Assembly (NCBI GenBank): GCA_029974875.1
Contig: JARKQP010000526.1
Coordinates: 1-43,348 of the forward strand
DNA: 43,348 nucleotides
Direction of reading: 5' to 3'
Origin: Mobilitalea sp.
GTDB taxonomy: Bacteria; Bacillota_A; Clostridia; Lachnospirales; Lachnospiraceae
A model generated the notes under the pieces. It had not been told where the DNA came from. It saw nothing but the letters and a program-made list of their open reading frames with translations, and searched no databases. Shown here piece after piece: positions 1 through 8,194 of the stretch (positions within the stretch are counted from its first letter, which is position 1; each line of letters begins with the position of its first letter). The position numbers and the translations under genes are program-made.

Positions 1-475
<475 letters not shown>

Positions 476-625
476 AAAAAGGTTTTTCAGTTAGGATGGA
501 TGGAACATTTTCGGAGGAAAGGAAGTATCTTTCTTATCCTTTTGGGGTGCGTGGCGCCCCGTGTGTAGTTTTTTAATGTTAATTCAGGATAAGTCAGGAA
601 ACTGATTTACTCATGATAAAGAGTG

Positions 626-660
626 AAACAGAAAACACTTAGGTAGTTTCTGTTTTTTCT
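626..660 (+). terminator. rrn operon terminator
   Basis: AAACAGAAA at 626-634 pairs with TTTCTGTTT at 647-655 around a 12-nt loop, and a T run follows (653-658). It lies ~150 nt beyond the 23S end and before tRNA-Asn, so the rRNA transcript probably stops here. A second GC-rich hairpin, GGGGTGC-GTG-GCGCCCC at 544-560 with a T run at 569-574, lies upstream and may act with it. Confidence 0.75.
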
Positions 661-700
661 ATTATTAGAAGTAGCTTGCTTGAATCAGTCAAATTGATCT

Positions 701-772
701 TCCTCGATAGCTCAATGGTAGAGCACACGGCTGTTAACCGTGGGGTTGTAGGTTCGAGCCCTACTCGGGGAG
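701..772 (+). tRNA. tRNA-Asn (GTT)
   Basis: A complete cloverleaf. The 7-bp acceptor stem is TCCTCGA/TCGGGGA with a G discriminator base. The anticodon loop CTGTTAA sits between CACGG and CCGTG and gives anticodon GTT, and the T arm contains GGTTCGAGCC. No CCA is encoded. No convincing promoter is visible between the rrn terminator and this gene, so it may depend on readthrough or a weak promoter. Confidence 0.97.
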
Positions 773-819
773 CTTAACAATAGTGGTGCGCCAAAAAGCG
801 TTAAAAGCTGGATTAATCC

Positions 820-848
820 TTGACGTATCAGGATAGTATTGTTATAAT
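820..848 (+). promoter_or_regulatory. sigma-A promoter of tRNA-Cys
   Basis: TTGACG at 820-825 and a perfect TATAAT at 843-848 are separated by 17 bp. Transcription would start about 17 nt before tRNA-Cys, which suits a tRNA gene. Confidence 0.75.
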
Positions 849-871
849 AAAGTCACTTCACAATTAAATAC

Positions 872-942
872 GGCGACATAGCCAAGTGGTAAGGCATGGG
901 TCTGCAACACCCTGATCAGCAGTTCAAATCTGCTTGTCGCCT
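872..942 (+). tRNA. tRNA-Cys (GCA)
   Basis: A cloverleaf with acceptor stem GGCGACA/TGTCGCC and discriminator T, as expected for cysteine. The anticodon loop CTGCAAC gives anticodon GCA and the T arm contains GTTCAAATC. No CCA is encoded. The gene has its own promoter at 820-848 and a terminator 12 nt downstream. The last acceptor base and the following 25 bp recur at 2256-2281. Confidence 0.97.
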
Positions 943-966
943 CTCGAAGAATGGTCTCTAAACCTT
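941..966 (+). repeat. Direct repeat, copy 1, spanning tRNA-Cys end and terminator arm
   Basis: These 26 bp match 2256-2281 with a single mismatch (G946 versus A2261). Copy 1 begins at the last base-paired nucleotide of tRNA-Cys and runs through the 5' arm of its terminator. The two copies bracket the dehydrogenase gene at 1216-2163. Confidence 0.85.
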
Positions 967-990
967 AAAAAAGGTTTGGAGATTTTTTAT
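955..990 (+). terminator. tRNA-Cys terminator
   Basis: A 12-bp stem, TCTCTAAACCTT (955-966) with AAGGTTTGGAGA (971-982), closes an AAAA loop and is followed by six T (983-988). It is a strong intrinsic terminator for the tRNA-Cys transcript. Confidence 0.9.
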
Positions 991-1215
991 TTTAGCCATC
1001 CGGGATTGCCTGTCTCATATCTTTCTGATATCATGTTATAAAGAATCTTAAACTAATATTATATAAATTCTATAATTTGAGGGTATTGAAATATAAGCGT
1101 ATGAAAGAATTATGATAAGCTGCGGTGAAGACTCATGAGTCGGATTTAAATGGAATATTCTGAGTTATGAAGATAAAGACATAGCCGAATTTATTTAAAA
1201 TTAGGAGGTTTCGTG

Positions 1216-2163
1216 ATGTATTCTATACTATTAACGGCCTGGGTACCGGAAGAATACCTTCGGCCATACAGGGATGCGTACCATATTGTATGCCCGGAAC
1301 CGGGGCGCCATATTTCCGGGCAGGATTTAATGGATGAGATTAAAAATTATCACGCCCTGTTCGCCTTGGGAGTTCAGGTCGACAAGAAAATAATCGATAA
1401 AGGAGAAAAGCTTAAAGTAATTGGAAACTTTGGAGTAGGTACGGACAATATCGATGTTGTCTATGCAAAAGCCAAAGGGATCAACGTTGTTAATACTCCA
1501 TCGGCAGTCTCGGATGCTACAGCGGAGCATGCGATTGCGCTTATGATGTCTGTTATGAGGGGAATTGTCAGATTTGACGGAGAAATACGCCAGGGAATTT
1601 GGTTTAACGAAGCTTTTTCTGACAGGAACAGTGGGATAAGCGGAAAAACATTAGGTATCATAGGGATGGGCAGGATTGGAAAGCTGGTATGCAAAAAAGC
1701 GCAAGGCCTTGGAATGAACTGCGTATATTATAACCGTTCCAGACTGGATGGGGTAGAAGAAATTAAATATAATACGTCCTATCTTGAGCTTAATGAATTG
1801 CTTAAAACAAGTGATTGCATTACCCTTCATCTCCCATATAGTAAAGCCTCCCATCATATGGTTGATAAAGAATTCCTCAGCAAAATGAAGAGAGAAGCGT
1901 ATTTTATTAATACATCCAGGGGGAAGGTTGTGGACGAAGCTGCATTAGTAAAGGCCCTAAAGCAAAAAGAAATAAAAGGAGCCGGTCTGGATGTATTTGA
2001 GGAGGAGCCGAAGGTTTCCAAGGAGTTGCTTGGGATGGTAAATGTGGTTTTAACCCCTCATGTTGCAAGCAATACGCTGGAAACACGTATCAATATGGTA
2101 AATGAAGCATTGGGAGGAATAACCGGGGTCTTAGAAGGAAGATATGTAGATAATATTGTTTGA
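1216..2163 (+). CDS. D-isomer-specific 2-hydroxyacid dehydrogenase
   Basis: A cytoplasmic NAD(P)H-dependent enzyme that reduces a 2-oxoacid to a D-2-hydroxyacid, or the reverse; the substrate cannot be told from sequence. The 315-aa length is normal for the family. Numbering from the GTG at 1213, the Rossmann motif is GMGRIG (151-156) and the catalytic set is Arg236 (TSRGKVVDEAAL), Glu265 (GLDVFEEEP) and His283 (TPHVASNT). The residues after the second beta strand read YNRSR rather than ending in Asp, which in this family favours NADPH; that is inference. I chose ATG 1216, with AGGAGG at 1203-1208 seven bases upstream; GTG 1213 is too close to it. The gene stands alone between two copies of the tRNA-Cys terminator sequence. 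Hydroxypyruvate/glyoxylate reductase or a phosphoglycerate dehydrogenase relative without an ACT domain are both possible. Confidence 0.88.
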   Translation: MYSILLTAWVPEEYLRPYRDAYHIVCPEPGRHISGQDLMDEIKNYHALFALGVQVDKKIIDKGEKLKVIGNFGVGTDNIDVVYAKAKGINVVNTPSAVSDATAEHAIALMMSVMRGIVRFDGEIRQGIWFNEAFSDRNSGISGKTLGIIGMGRIGKLVCKKAQGLGMNCVYYNRSRLDGVEEIKYNTSYLELNELLKTSDCITLHLPYSKASHHMVDKEFLSKMKREAYFINTSRGKVVDEAALVKALKQKEIKGAGLDVFEEEPKVSKELLGMVNVVLTPHVASNTLETRINMVNEALGGITGVLEGRYVDNIV

Positions 2164-2255
2164 TCCGGAAATGGAAAGCTGATTGTAGAGGGATGATTTT
2201 TGTATAATAGGGTATTTGCATCATTAACTTAGGGCGGCAGATGACATCAATACAG

Positions 2256-2281
2256 CTCTCAAAGAATGGTCTCTAAACCTT
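2256..2281 (+). repeat. Direct repeat, copy 2, of the tRNA-Cys end/terminator sequence
   Basis: 25 of 26 bases match 941-966. Here the repeat has no tRNA in front of it, although it starts in the same register as the tRNA 3' end. It continues into a perfect terminator at 2270-2307. Confidence 0.85.
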
Positions 2282-2307
2282 TAACAATAAAGGTTTAGAG
2301 ATTTTTT
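2270..2307 (+). terminator. Terminator after the dehydrogenase
   Basis: A perfect 13-bp stem, TCTCTAAACCTTT (2270-2282) with AAAGGTTTAGAGA (2289-2301), is followed by six T. It is a close copy of the tRNA-Cys terminator. Confidence 0.9.
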
Positions 2308-2448
2308 ATGTATTCTTTTTTTCCACTTGCCATATAAAATAACACAAAAATACCTATAATATGCCATGGTAATAACACAAAGATAAAATACTCTAGCCTT
2401 GGATTACAAAGAGAAACTTTATTGTTATGCAGAGTTAGGGAGGCTGAC

Positions 2449-4260
2449 ATGAAAAGAAACAAAGGGAAATTATGTAAGGCGTTACACAAACTAGTTATTG
2501 TTATTGTGGTTATATGCTTCTTTGGAGGACCGCAAGCGGTTCAGGCAGCAACAGCAAAATTAACCGCCCCAAAGACGGTGAAGACGACAATTGCTTCCGG
2601 CAGCAGTATTAAAATTGCCTGGAGTAAGGTAACGGGAGCAAGTGGATATCAGATTTACCGGGCTACTTCCGCAAAAGGTACCTATAAACTGGTTAAGACG
2701 ACTACCTCGGGGACGTATAGCTATAATAATACAAAATTGACTCCGGGCAAGACCTACTATTATAAAGTACGTGCGTATAAAACCTCCGGAAAATCCAAAA
2801 CTTATGGGCCGTACGCCAAAGCTGTCAGTGGAAAGATTACGCCCGCTACAGTGGGCAATTTTAAAGGAAAGTTAACGTCCTATGAGGGTGCAACCCTAAC
2901 TTGGGGAACGGTGAAATATGTAAGCGGATATCAAGTATATATGGCTACTTCCAGTTCTGGCAAGTACTCTCTTGTTCAGCAAACAAAAAATAAATCTTAT
3001 AAAGTGAGCAGTCTGGAGCCGGGAAATAGCTATTATTTTAAGGTTCGTGGATATATGTTAAATGGCAATAGTAAAGTATATGGAGGATTTTCCCCGGTAA
3101 TCACAGTAAAACCGATATTGCAGGTGCCGGATTCCATAACAGCATCGGGGGCAGCGGATGGCACTATCGATATCAGCTGGGATCTGTCGGATGGAGCGGA
3201 TGGTTATGAGGTATACCAATCTTCAAGTAAGAGTGGAAGCTATCAGTTCTTGGGCACAGTGTCAGAATCCGGTTACACGGATACCGGATTAAACTTAGGA
3301 AGTACATATTATTATAAAATAAGGGCTTACCGGATGGTGGGGGAGACAAATGTATATAGCCAGTATTCTACGGTTACAGGGGCATATGTTCCCGACCCTG
3401 ACCTTACAGAAGTATCCTTGGATCAGAGTGATATATGGATGGTAGTAGGAGGGACGGATCAACTAATTGCAAATATATCCCCGCAGAATGGAGTGGATCA
3501 GGAGCTGACGTGGATAAGTTCCGATGAAACTGTGGTTGTTGTGGATGACTGGGGAACGATATCAGCCATAGGTGAAGGGGCTGCAACCATCTCTGTTGTG
3601 TCGGATGATAGCGGTAAGCAGGCAGAATGTAACGTCACTGTTGAAAAAGCGTACATCAAGGGGATTGATGTATCAAAGTGGCAAGGAACCATTGATTGGA
3701 GCAAGGTGAAAAAGGATGGGATTGAATTTGCAATGATCCGGTCTTCTTACGGCAGCAGCAGTTTGGACCCCAAGTATGAAGTCAATTATCAGGGAGCAAA
3801 GGATAATGGTATTGCTGTGGGGATTTACCATTACAGCTATGCCACTACCGTTGCGCAGGCTAAAACAGAAGTGGCTTTTCTGATTAAGACATTGGAAGGA
3901 AAGCAATTTGAATATCCGATCTGTCTGGACCTGGAGGATAAGGCACAGATGTCCCTTGATAAGAAAACCATAGCAAATATTGCACTTGTCTACTTTGACG
4001 CTCTTGAGGAGGCAGGATATTATCCTATGTTATATAGCAGCAAAGGATGGTTTACAGGAAAGCTTTATGATGCAAGCTTAGATGTTTTTGACCGCTGGGT
4101 AGCCCAATGGTCTAATGTGCTGACTTATACCGGTGAGCTTGGAATGTGGCAGTATAGTGCCAAAGGTTCAGTTAGCGGGATCTCCGGAGATGTTGACCTG
4201 GATATTTCATATATTGATTATGAAAGCAGGATACGATGGCTCGGATTGAACGGATATTAA
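2449..4260 (+). CDS. Secreted FN3-Big2-GH25 peptidoglycan hydrolase
   Basis: A predicted exported wall hydrolase (lysozyme-type muramidase) of 603 aa. The start is ATG 2449, with AGGGAGG at 2437-2443. The N-terminus has basic residues, a hydrophobic stretch and an AxA-like end (VQA), typical of a signal peptide. Three fibronectin type III-like repeats follow (about 40-125, 130-220 and 225-318; each has SGYQIYxA or a variant and YYYKVRAY). Next comes a bacterial Ig-like Big2 domain (about 322-400, LTEVSL...TWISSDETVV...GTISAIGEGAATI). The C-terminal glycoside hydrolase 25 domain (about 402-598) starts at KGIDVSKWQGTIDW, carries the DxE catalytic pair in CLDLED and ends near DVDLDISY. There is no LPxTG, SLH or choline-binding anchor, so it is probably released or held through its repeats. 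It is monocistronic. Confidence 0.9.
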   Translation: MKRNKGKLCKALHKLVIVIVVICFFGGPQAVQAATAKLTAPKTVKTTIASGSSIKIAWSKVTGASGYQIYRATSAKGTYKLVKTTTSGTYSYNNTKLTPGKTYYYKVRAYKTSGKSKTYGPYAKAVSGKITPATVGNFKGKLTSYEGATLTWGTVKYVSGYQVYMATSSSGKYSLVQQTKNKSYKVSSLEPGNSYYFKVRGYMLNGNSKVYGGFSPVITVKPILQVPDSITASGAADGTIDISWDLSDGADGYEVYQSSSKSGSYQFLGTVSESGYTDTGLNLGSTYYYKIRAYRMVGETNVYSQYSTVTGAYVPDPDLTEVSLDQSDIWMVVGGTDQLIANISPQNGVDQELTWISSDETVVVVDDWGTISAIGEGAATISVVSDDSGKQAECNVTVEKAYIKGIDVSKWQGTIDWSKVKKDGIEFAMIRSSYGSSSLDPKYEVNYQGAKDNGIAVGIYHYSYATTVAQAKTEVAFLIKTLEGKQFEYPICLDLEDKAQMSLDKKTIANIALVYFDALEEAGYYPMLYSSKGWFTGKLYDASLDVFDRWVAQWSNVLTYTGELGMWQYSAKGSVSGISGDVDLDISYIDYESRIRWLGLNGY

Positions 4261-4283
4261 TTCAAGCCGTTTTGACAAATCAG

Positions 4284-4312
4284 TTGACAAAAGTGAAAAA
4301 CGGAACTATAGT
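4284..4312 (+). promoter_or_regulatory. Sigma-A promoter for the lipoprotein gene
   Basis: A perfect TTGACA (4284-4289) and TATAGT (4307-4312) are separated by 17 bp. The resulting leader of ~80 nt carries a small hairpin (GCCGC/GCGGC, about 4369-4384) just before the ribosome binding site. Confidence 0.65.
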
Positions 4313-4398
4313 TCAATCAACATAATTAAATCATTAATTTGGAGGCATAACTTCCATTACTATTTGTGCCGCAGCTTGGCGGCGGAATGGAGATTAAG

Positions 4399-5235
4399 AT
4401 GAAAAAAAGATGCTTAATAATTTCAGCACTTCTAATTGGAACATTGCTGGCAGGCTGCTCCCAGAAACAGGGAGATACCAATAAAAATCCCGAGGTTACC
4501 AATGTACCTACACCCGTTGTAACTACCACGCCAACGGTCACAGCGGTACCGGATAATACGGCTGCGCAGTCTGCCAAAGGAGCAGAACTAACGGGCAGTA
4601 CTCCCCTTGGCGTAACCATATACCAAGGAATGGAGGAAGAAAACGCCCTGGAATATATCTATCTTACATCCGCAGAGGGCTGGAAAGCTGAACGTAATGC
4701 GGAGGGTATGTTCAAAGAGAGTATAACCCTGTATAAAACAAAGGATGGCGGGGCGAGCTGGGATAAGCTTACCGGTACGGAGGATGAGAATGCCACCATT
4801 CCCCTCGAATCGAAGACAGGGATAATCTTTACTGGCAGTAACGATGGCTGGATTACCACACAGATTCCCCAGGATGGATATATTGGTTTATTCCGGACCA
4901 CAGACGGTGGTGTGGCCTGGAAACAGCAGGAGTTAACGATTCCAGAGGAATATTCCACAAGCCAGTTTACCACCTATCCGCCGGTATTCTTTACCGCCCA
5001 GGATGGACTATTATTATCCTATGCATTTGATGACGAGCCAAAGCAGCTGGTATATGTTACCCATGATGGGGGAGATACATGGACTCAGACAGATGGGAAG
5101 GATGATGGTACCTTCCAGTGGAGCTATACCGAGAAGGAGGATATAGGCCAGGCTGGTGGATGGACGATCACATATGGGAACAAGACCTGGACCACATCGG
5201 ATGCACTGATTTGGAATGATGGCAGTACCAATTAA
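4399..5235 (+). CDS. Asp-box (BNR/Ycf48-like) repeat lipoprotein
   Basis: A 278-aa predicted lipoprotein on the outer face of the membrane. The lipobox LLAGC places the lipidated cysteine at residue 20, and a low-complexity Thr/Pro/Val linker follows. The body carries Asp-box motifs of the S/T-x-D-G-G-x-x-W type: KTKDGGASW, RTTDGGVAW and VTHDGGDTW. These are the turn motifs of BNR beta-propellers, as in sortilin, sialidases and Ycf48. No enzymatic residues are recognised, so binding or a structural role is likely. ATG 4399 is chosen because it gives a standard signal peptide and has GGAG six bases upstream; the ATG at 4387 is possible but has no better site. Function unknown. Confidence 0.8.
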   Translation: MKKRCLIISALLIGTLLAGCSQKQGDTNKNPEVTNVPTPVVTTTPTVTAVPDNTAAQSAKGAELTGSTPLGVTIYQGMEEENALEYIYLTSAEGWKAERNAEGMFKESITLYKTKDGGASWDKLTGTEDENATIPLESKTGIIFTGSNDGWITTQIPQDGYIGLFRTTDGGVAWKQQELTIPEEYSTSQFTTYPPVFFTAQDGLLLSYAFDDEPKQLVYVTHDGGDTWTQTDGKDDGTFQWSYTEKEDIGQAGGWTITYGNKTWTTSDALIWNDGSTN

Positions 5236-5306
5236 TGAAAGAAATATGGAAAATTAGATAATTGTAAATAGTCTTTTTTGATAAATTTTGGGTTTTAATG
5301 AAATAG

Positions 5307-5335
5307 TTGACTTTAAAAATAGATTATGATAAGAT
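5307..5335 (+). promoter_or_regulatory. Promoter of the ECF/ABC operon
   Basis: TTGACT (5307-5312) and TAAGAT (5330-5335) are separated by 17 bp. The -10 hexamer runs into the first of two dyads at 5341-5358 and 5375-5392, the layout of a repressed promoter. Confidence 0.55.
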
Positions 5336-5367
5336 AGTTAGGTTAGATGAAACTAACTATCTTTTTT
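5331..5367 (+). terminator. Hairpin with T run: leader attenuator, terminator or operator
   Basis: AAGATAGTTAG (5331-5341) pairs perfectly with CTAACTATCTT (5353-5363) and T5362-5367 follow. It could end transcription from the lipoprotein gene. Because it overlaps the -10 of the next promoter and contains the first GGTTAG-N6-CTAAC dyad, it may be mainly a protein-binding site. Confidence 0.5.
5341..5358. promoter_or_regulatory. Operator-like dyad, copy 1 (GGTTAG-N6-CTAACT)
   Basis: GGTTAG, six bases, CTAACT. It covers the expected transcription start of the ECF/ABC operon. A second copy with the same spacing begins 34 bp downstream. Confidence 0.5.
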
Positions 5368-5374
5368 GCCCAAA

Positions 5375-5392
5375 GGTTAGTTAAGACTAACC
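5375..5392. promoter_or_regulatory. Operator-like dyad, copy 2 (GGTTAG-N6-CTAACC)
   Basis: A perfect dyad GGTTAGT-TAAG-ACTAACC between the promoter and the first gene. The half-sites resemble the GGTTAG/CTAACC arms known for DtxR-family iron regulators, but the spacer is longer than in that consensus, so the regulator is unknown. Confidence 0.55.
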
Positions 5393-5423
5393 CACTCAAA
5401 TATATATTTATAAGGAGATTTTT

Positions 5424-6011
5424 ATGGAAGACAAGAAAATTACAGCAAAAGACCTTATTAACATCGGAATATTTGCAGCAATATATTTTGTGGTATTGTT
5501 TGTAGTAGCGATGACCGGATTTTTCCCTCCTTTTATGCTTTTACTTTGCTTTATTTGTCCAATTGCAACAGGTATTCCGTTTATGCTTTATATGACGAAG
5601 GTTCACACATTTGGACAGCTTACAATTTTTGGCGTTGTCATCGGGCTCGCTAATATACTGATAGGAGACCAATGGATTACTTTAGCTCTTGCGGTGATTT
5701 GCGGACTTCTGGCCGACCTCATCTGTCTTTCCGGCAAATATCGCTCTGGCAGCCGGACAATTCTAGGCTATGCTGTTTTCAGTATTTGGACCTTTGGTAA
5801 AATGCTGCCGCTTTTTATTATGCGTGACAGCTATTTCCAGGCTATGGGGCAGGGCTACGGACAAGAATATGCCGATGCAGTCCTCAAACTCACGCCAAGC
5901 TGGATATCCCCGATTATTTTGGTAAGCGGATTTATCGGCGGACTCATTGGTGCCCTGATAGGAAAGGCTGTGCTCAGAAAACACTTTGAGCGTGCCGGAA
6001 TTGCATCATGA
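5424..6011 (+). CDS. ECF transporter S component, MptD/Trep_Strep family
   Basis: A 195-aa very hydrophobic protein with about five or six membrane segments. It matches the small substrate-binding subunits of energy-coupling factor importers of the Trep_Strep (MptD) type, recognised from overall character and from the T and A subunit genes that follow. It would bind the substrate in the membrane and dock on EcfT. It is the first gene of the operon, has AAGGAG before ATG 5424, and its stop overlaps the next start (ATGA). The substrate is not shown by sequence. The two IrtAB-like ABC genes downstream point to iron, haem or a siderophore. Confidence 0.8.
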   Translation: MEDKKITAKDLINIGIFAAIYFVVLFVVAMTGFFPPFMLLLCFICPIATGIPFMLYMTKVHTFGQLTIFGVVIGLANILIGDQWITLALAVICGLLADLICLSGKYRSGSRTILGYAVFSIWTFGKMLPLFIMRDSYFQAMGQGYGQEYADAVLKLTPSWISPIILVSGFIGGLIGALIGKAVLRKHFERAGIAS

Positions 6012-6739
6012 ATACTTTTTTACATACAACCGCAGGAAAACGTCATTTACGGCTCGACCCGCGAACTAAATTTGTACTTATTTTATGCACAAGCTTTACT
6101 TTGGTTTGGGGTATGAGTCTTATTGGGGCAATGGCAGTGGTACGACCTGCTCTTGCCCTTGTTCCGGCTGTGCTGCTGCTATTTACACCGCGCTGGAGAG
6201 TGGGAACCGTATACGGTATTCTTGAACTATTGTGCTTTACGGCGGAAATCACTGTCTTTCAGTCCACAACAGGATTTTGGAATTTGATCCTTCTTCCTGT
6301 TTGTGCAATAATCACGAGATATATGCCTTGTGCTGTCGTTGCCTATTATATGATGGCAACGACCACTGTCAGTGAATTTATAGCAGGCATGGAACGGATG
6401 CGTGTGACGCAAAAAATTGTGATTCCTTTATCTGTCATGTTTCGTTTTTTTCCGACGATAGCAAGGGAACACCGCTGTATCAATGATGCCATGAGAATGA
6501 GAAATATTACCGCTTCCAATCCTGTGTCCATGCTTGAATACCGCATTGTTCCCCTGATTGCGGCGATTGCTAAAATCGGTGATGAGCTGAGTGCGGCAGC
6601 ATTAACAAGAGGCCTTGGGGGTGACGTAAAACGCAGTAATGTGTGCGAAATCGGATTTGGAGTACAGGATATCATTATTTTGCTCATATCCTTTGGCGGT
6701 GCGTTTGCGTATATATTGGTGAGGTTAGGATTAATATGA
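6008..6739 (+). CDS. ECF transporter transmembrane coupling protein EcfT (CbiQ family)
   Basis: A 243-aa integral membrane protein that links the S component to the ATPase. It has hydrophobic helices at ~25-60, 65-115 and 220-243 and a long cytoplasmic segment between. The two coupling-helix regions are visible: the DAMRMRN stretch, and AALTRGLGG, which matches the family x-R-G motif used to contact the ATPases. It overlaps the preceding gene by four bases and the following one by four (ATGA at 6736-6739), implying translational coupling. It probably serves only the S component encoded beside it. Confidence 0.85.
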   Translation: MNTFLHTTAGKRHLRLDPRTKFVLILCTSFTLVWGMSLIGAMAVVRPALALVPAVLLLFTPRWRVGTVYGILELLCFTAEITVFQSTTGFWNLILLPVCAIITRYMPCAVVAYYMMATTTVSEFIAGMERMRVTQKIVIPLSVMFRFFPTIAREHRCINDAMRMRNITASNPVSMLEYRIVPLIAAIAKIGDELSAAALTRGLGGDVKRSNVCEIGFGVQDIIILLISFGGAFAYILVRLGLI

Positions 6740-8166
6740 TTCATATTGAAAATTTAAGCTTTCGTTATAAAAGAGGACGCAGTGATGCGGGAGTTAATAA
6801 TATTAACCTGAAAATAAATATGGGTGAAGTCGTTTTGCTTTGCGGCGAATCGGGCTGCGGTAAGACCACGTTAACCCGTCTGATTAACGGCCTTGTTCCC
6901 CATTATTATGATGGGGATATTGACGGGGCTGTCTTTACTGATGGCAAAAACGTCCAAAAAAGCACGCTGCATGAATTATCCCGTATTGTGGGTTCGGTTT
7001 TTCAAAATCCACGCAGTCAGTTTTATACCGTCGATACCTACAGCGAGCTTGCATTCAGTTGCGAAAACCAAGGATTACCGGTGGATGAGATCAAAAAACG
7101 TGTTGACGAAACCATCCGTTTTATGGGAATCGAACACTTGATGGGACGGAGTATTTTTGATTTATCGGGCGGCGAAAAACAAAAGCTGGCATGCGCAAGT
7201 GTCTGGACGGCATCGCCAAAAGTGCTTGTATTAGATGAACCGTCTGCCAATTTAGATGAAAAAGCAATTGAGGATTTGCGGTCGGTGCTTGAAAAATGCA
7301 AATCTGCCGGAATAGCTATTATTATTGCTGAACATAGACTTTATTATCTGAAAGGGCTTGTAAGCCGTGTGCTTTTTATGGAAAACGGACAGATCACAAA
7401 AGAGTTTGATGCCAAATCCTTTTTTGGGATGAAGGATTCCCAGCGCATTCCGCTCGGACTGAGAACACTGACACCGCCCATGCTTTTATTTGGCGAACCG
7501 GCAAATGAAAGCCCTTCAGCCATGTTATCTAATTTCAAATTTAAATATAAGCATAGTGAAACCGGTATCTCAGTAAAAAAAGTGTGTATCAATCAAGGTG
7601 CAATCACCGCAATCACCGGACATAACGGTGCCGGTAAAACCACCCTGCTCAGATGCCTATGCGGACTTGAAAGTAGCGCCGAGGGTGAGCTTTGGCTTGA
7701 GGATGAAGTCCATAAACGTAAAAAAAGGCTGAAAAACTGTTTTCTTGTCATGCAGGATGTCAATCATCAGCTTTTCTGTGAAAGCGTGCTTGATGAAGTT
7801 CTGATTAGTATGCCGAATGCTGATAAAGAAAAAGCGCTTGCACTTTTAAAAGAACTTGATTTAGAAAGGTTTGCAAGCGACCATCCGTTAAGTCTGTCAG
7901 GCGGACAAAAACAACGTGTCGCGGTCGCCTGTGCCGTTGCAAGTGAGCGGCAGGTCATATTATTTGATGAACCTACCAGTGGATTGGACCTGAGGCACAT
8001 GGAAGCGGTATCTAAAGTGATTGAGAAGCTTGCCCAAAGCGGCAAAACTGTTCTTGTCACAACCCATGACAAGGAATTTATTAAAGCTTGCTGCAACTAT
8101 GTGCTGCACATGAAAAATGGAGAAGTAACTGCAAACCATGTTTTAAAAGAAGTGGAGAAAGTATAA
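6736..8166 (+). CDS. ECF transporter ATPase with two fused ABC domains (EcfA1-EcfA2 type)
   Basis: A 476-aa energising subunit holding two nucleotide-binding domains in one chain. Domain 1 has Walker [10 protein letters not shown] (about 37-45), signature LSGGEKQK and Walker B VLVLDEPSANLD. Domain 2 has Walker A GHNGAGKTT (295-303), signature LSGGQKQR and Walker B ILFDEPTSGLD. Both sites therefore look active. ATG 6736 overlaps the EcfT stop and is preceded by GAGGTTAGGA; an in-frame upstream GTG at 6643 lies deep inside ecfT and is unlikely. Housekeeping ECF modules usually use two separate ATPase genes, so this is a dedicated (group I) module. Confidence 0.9.
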   Translation: MIHIENLSFRYKRGRSDAGVNNINLKINMGEVVLLCGESGCGKTTLTRLINGLVPHYYDGDIDGAVFTDGKNVQKSTLHELSRIVGSVFQNPRSQFYTVDTYSELAFSCENQGLPVDEIKKRVDETIRFMGIEHLMGRSIFDLSGGEKQKLACASVWTASPKVLVLDEPSANLDEKAIEDLRSVLEKCKSAGIAIIIAEHRLYYLKGLVSRVLFMENGQITKEFDAKSFFGMKDSQRIPLGLRTLTPPMLLFGEPANESPSAMLSNFKFKYKHSETGISVKKVCINQGAITAITGHNGAGKTTLLRCLCGLESSAEGELWLEDEVHKRKKRLKNCFLVMQDVNHQLFCESVLDEVLISMPNADKEKALALLKELDLERFASDHPLSLSGGQKQRVAVACAVASERQVILFDEPTSGLDLRHMEAVSKVIEKLAQSGKTVLVTTHDKEFIKACCNYVLHMKNGEVTANHVLKEVEKV

Positions 8167-8194
8167 CTTACATTTAATAAAGGGGGGATTGGTT

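Noticed and set aside
1130..1141. 12-bp palindrome GACTCATGAGTC upstream of the dehydrogenase
   Set aside because: Short, single copy and with no promoter in a matching position; likely chance.
2164..2255. A small RNA gene with TATAAT at 2203-2208 and the terminator at 2270
   Set aside because: No acceptable -35 at normal spacing and no recognisable structure between. Kept only as part of the repeat finding.
6643..6735. Longer start for the fused ECF ATPase
   Set aside because: The extension lies within ecfT in another frame; ATG 6736 has the ATGA overlap and a ribosome binding site.
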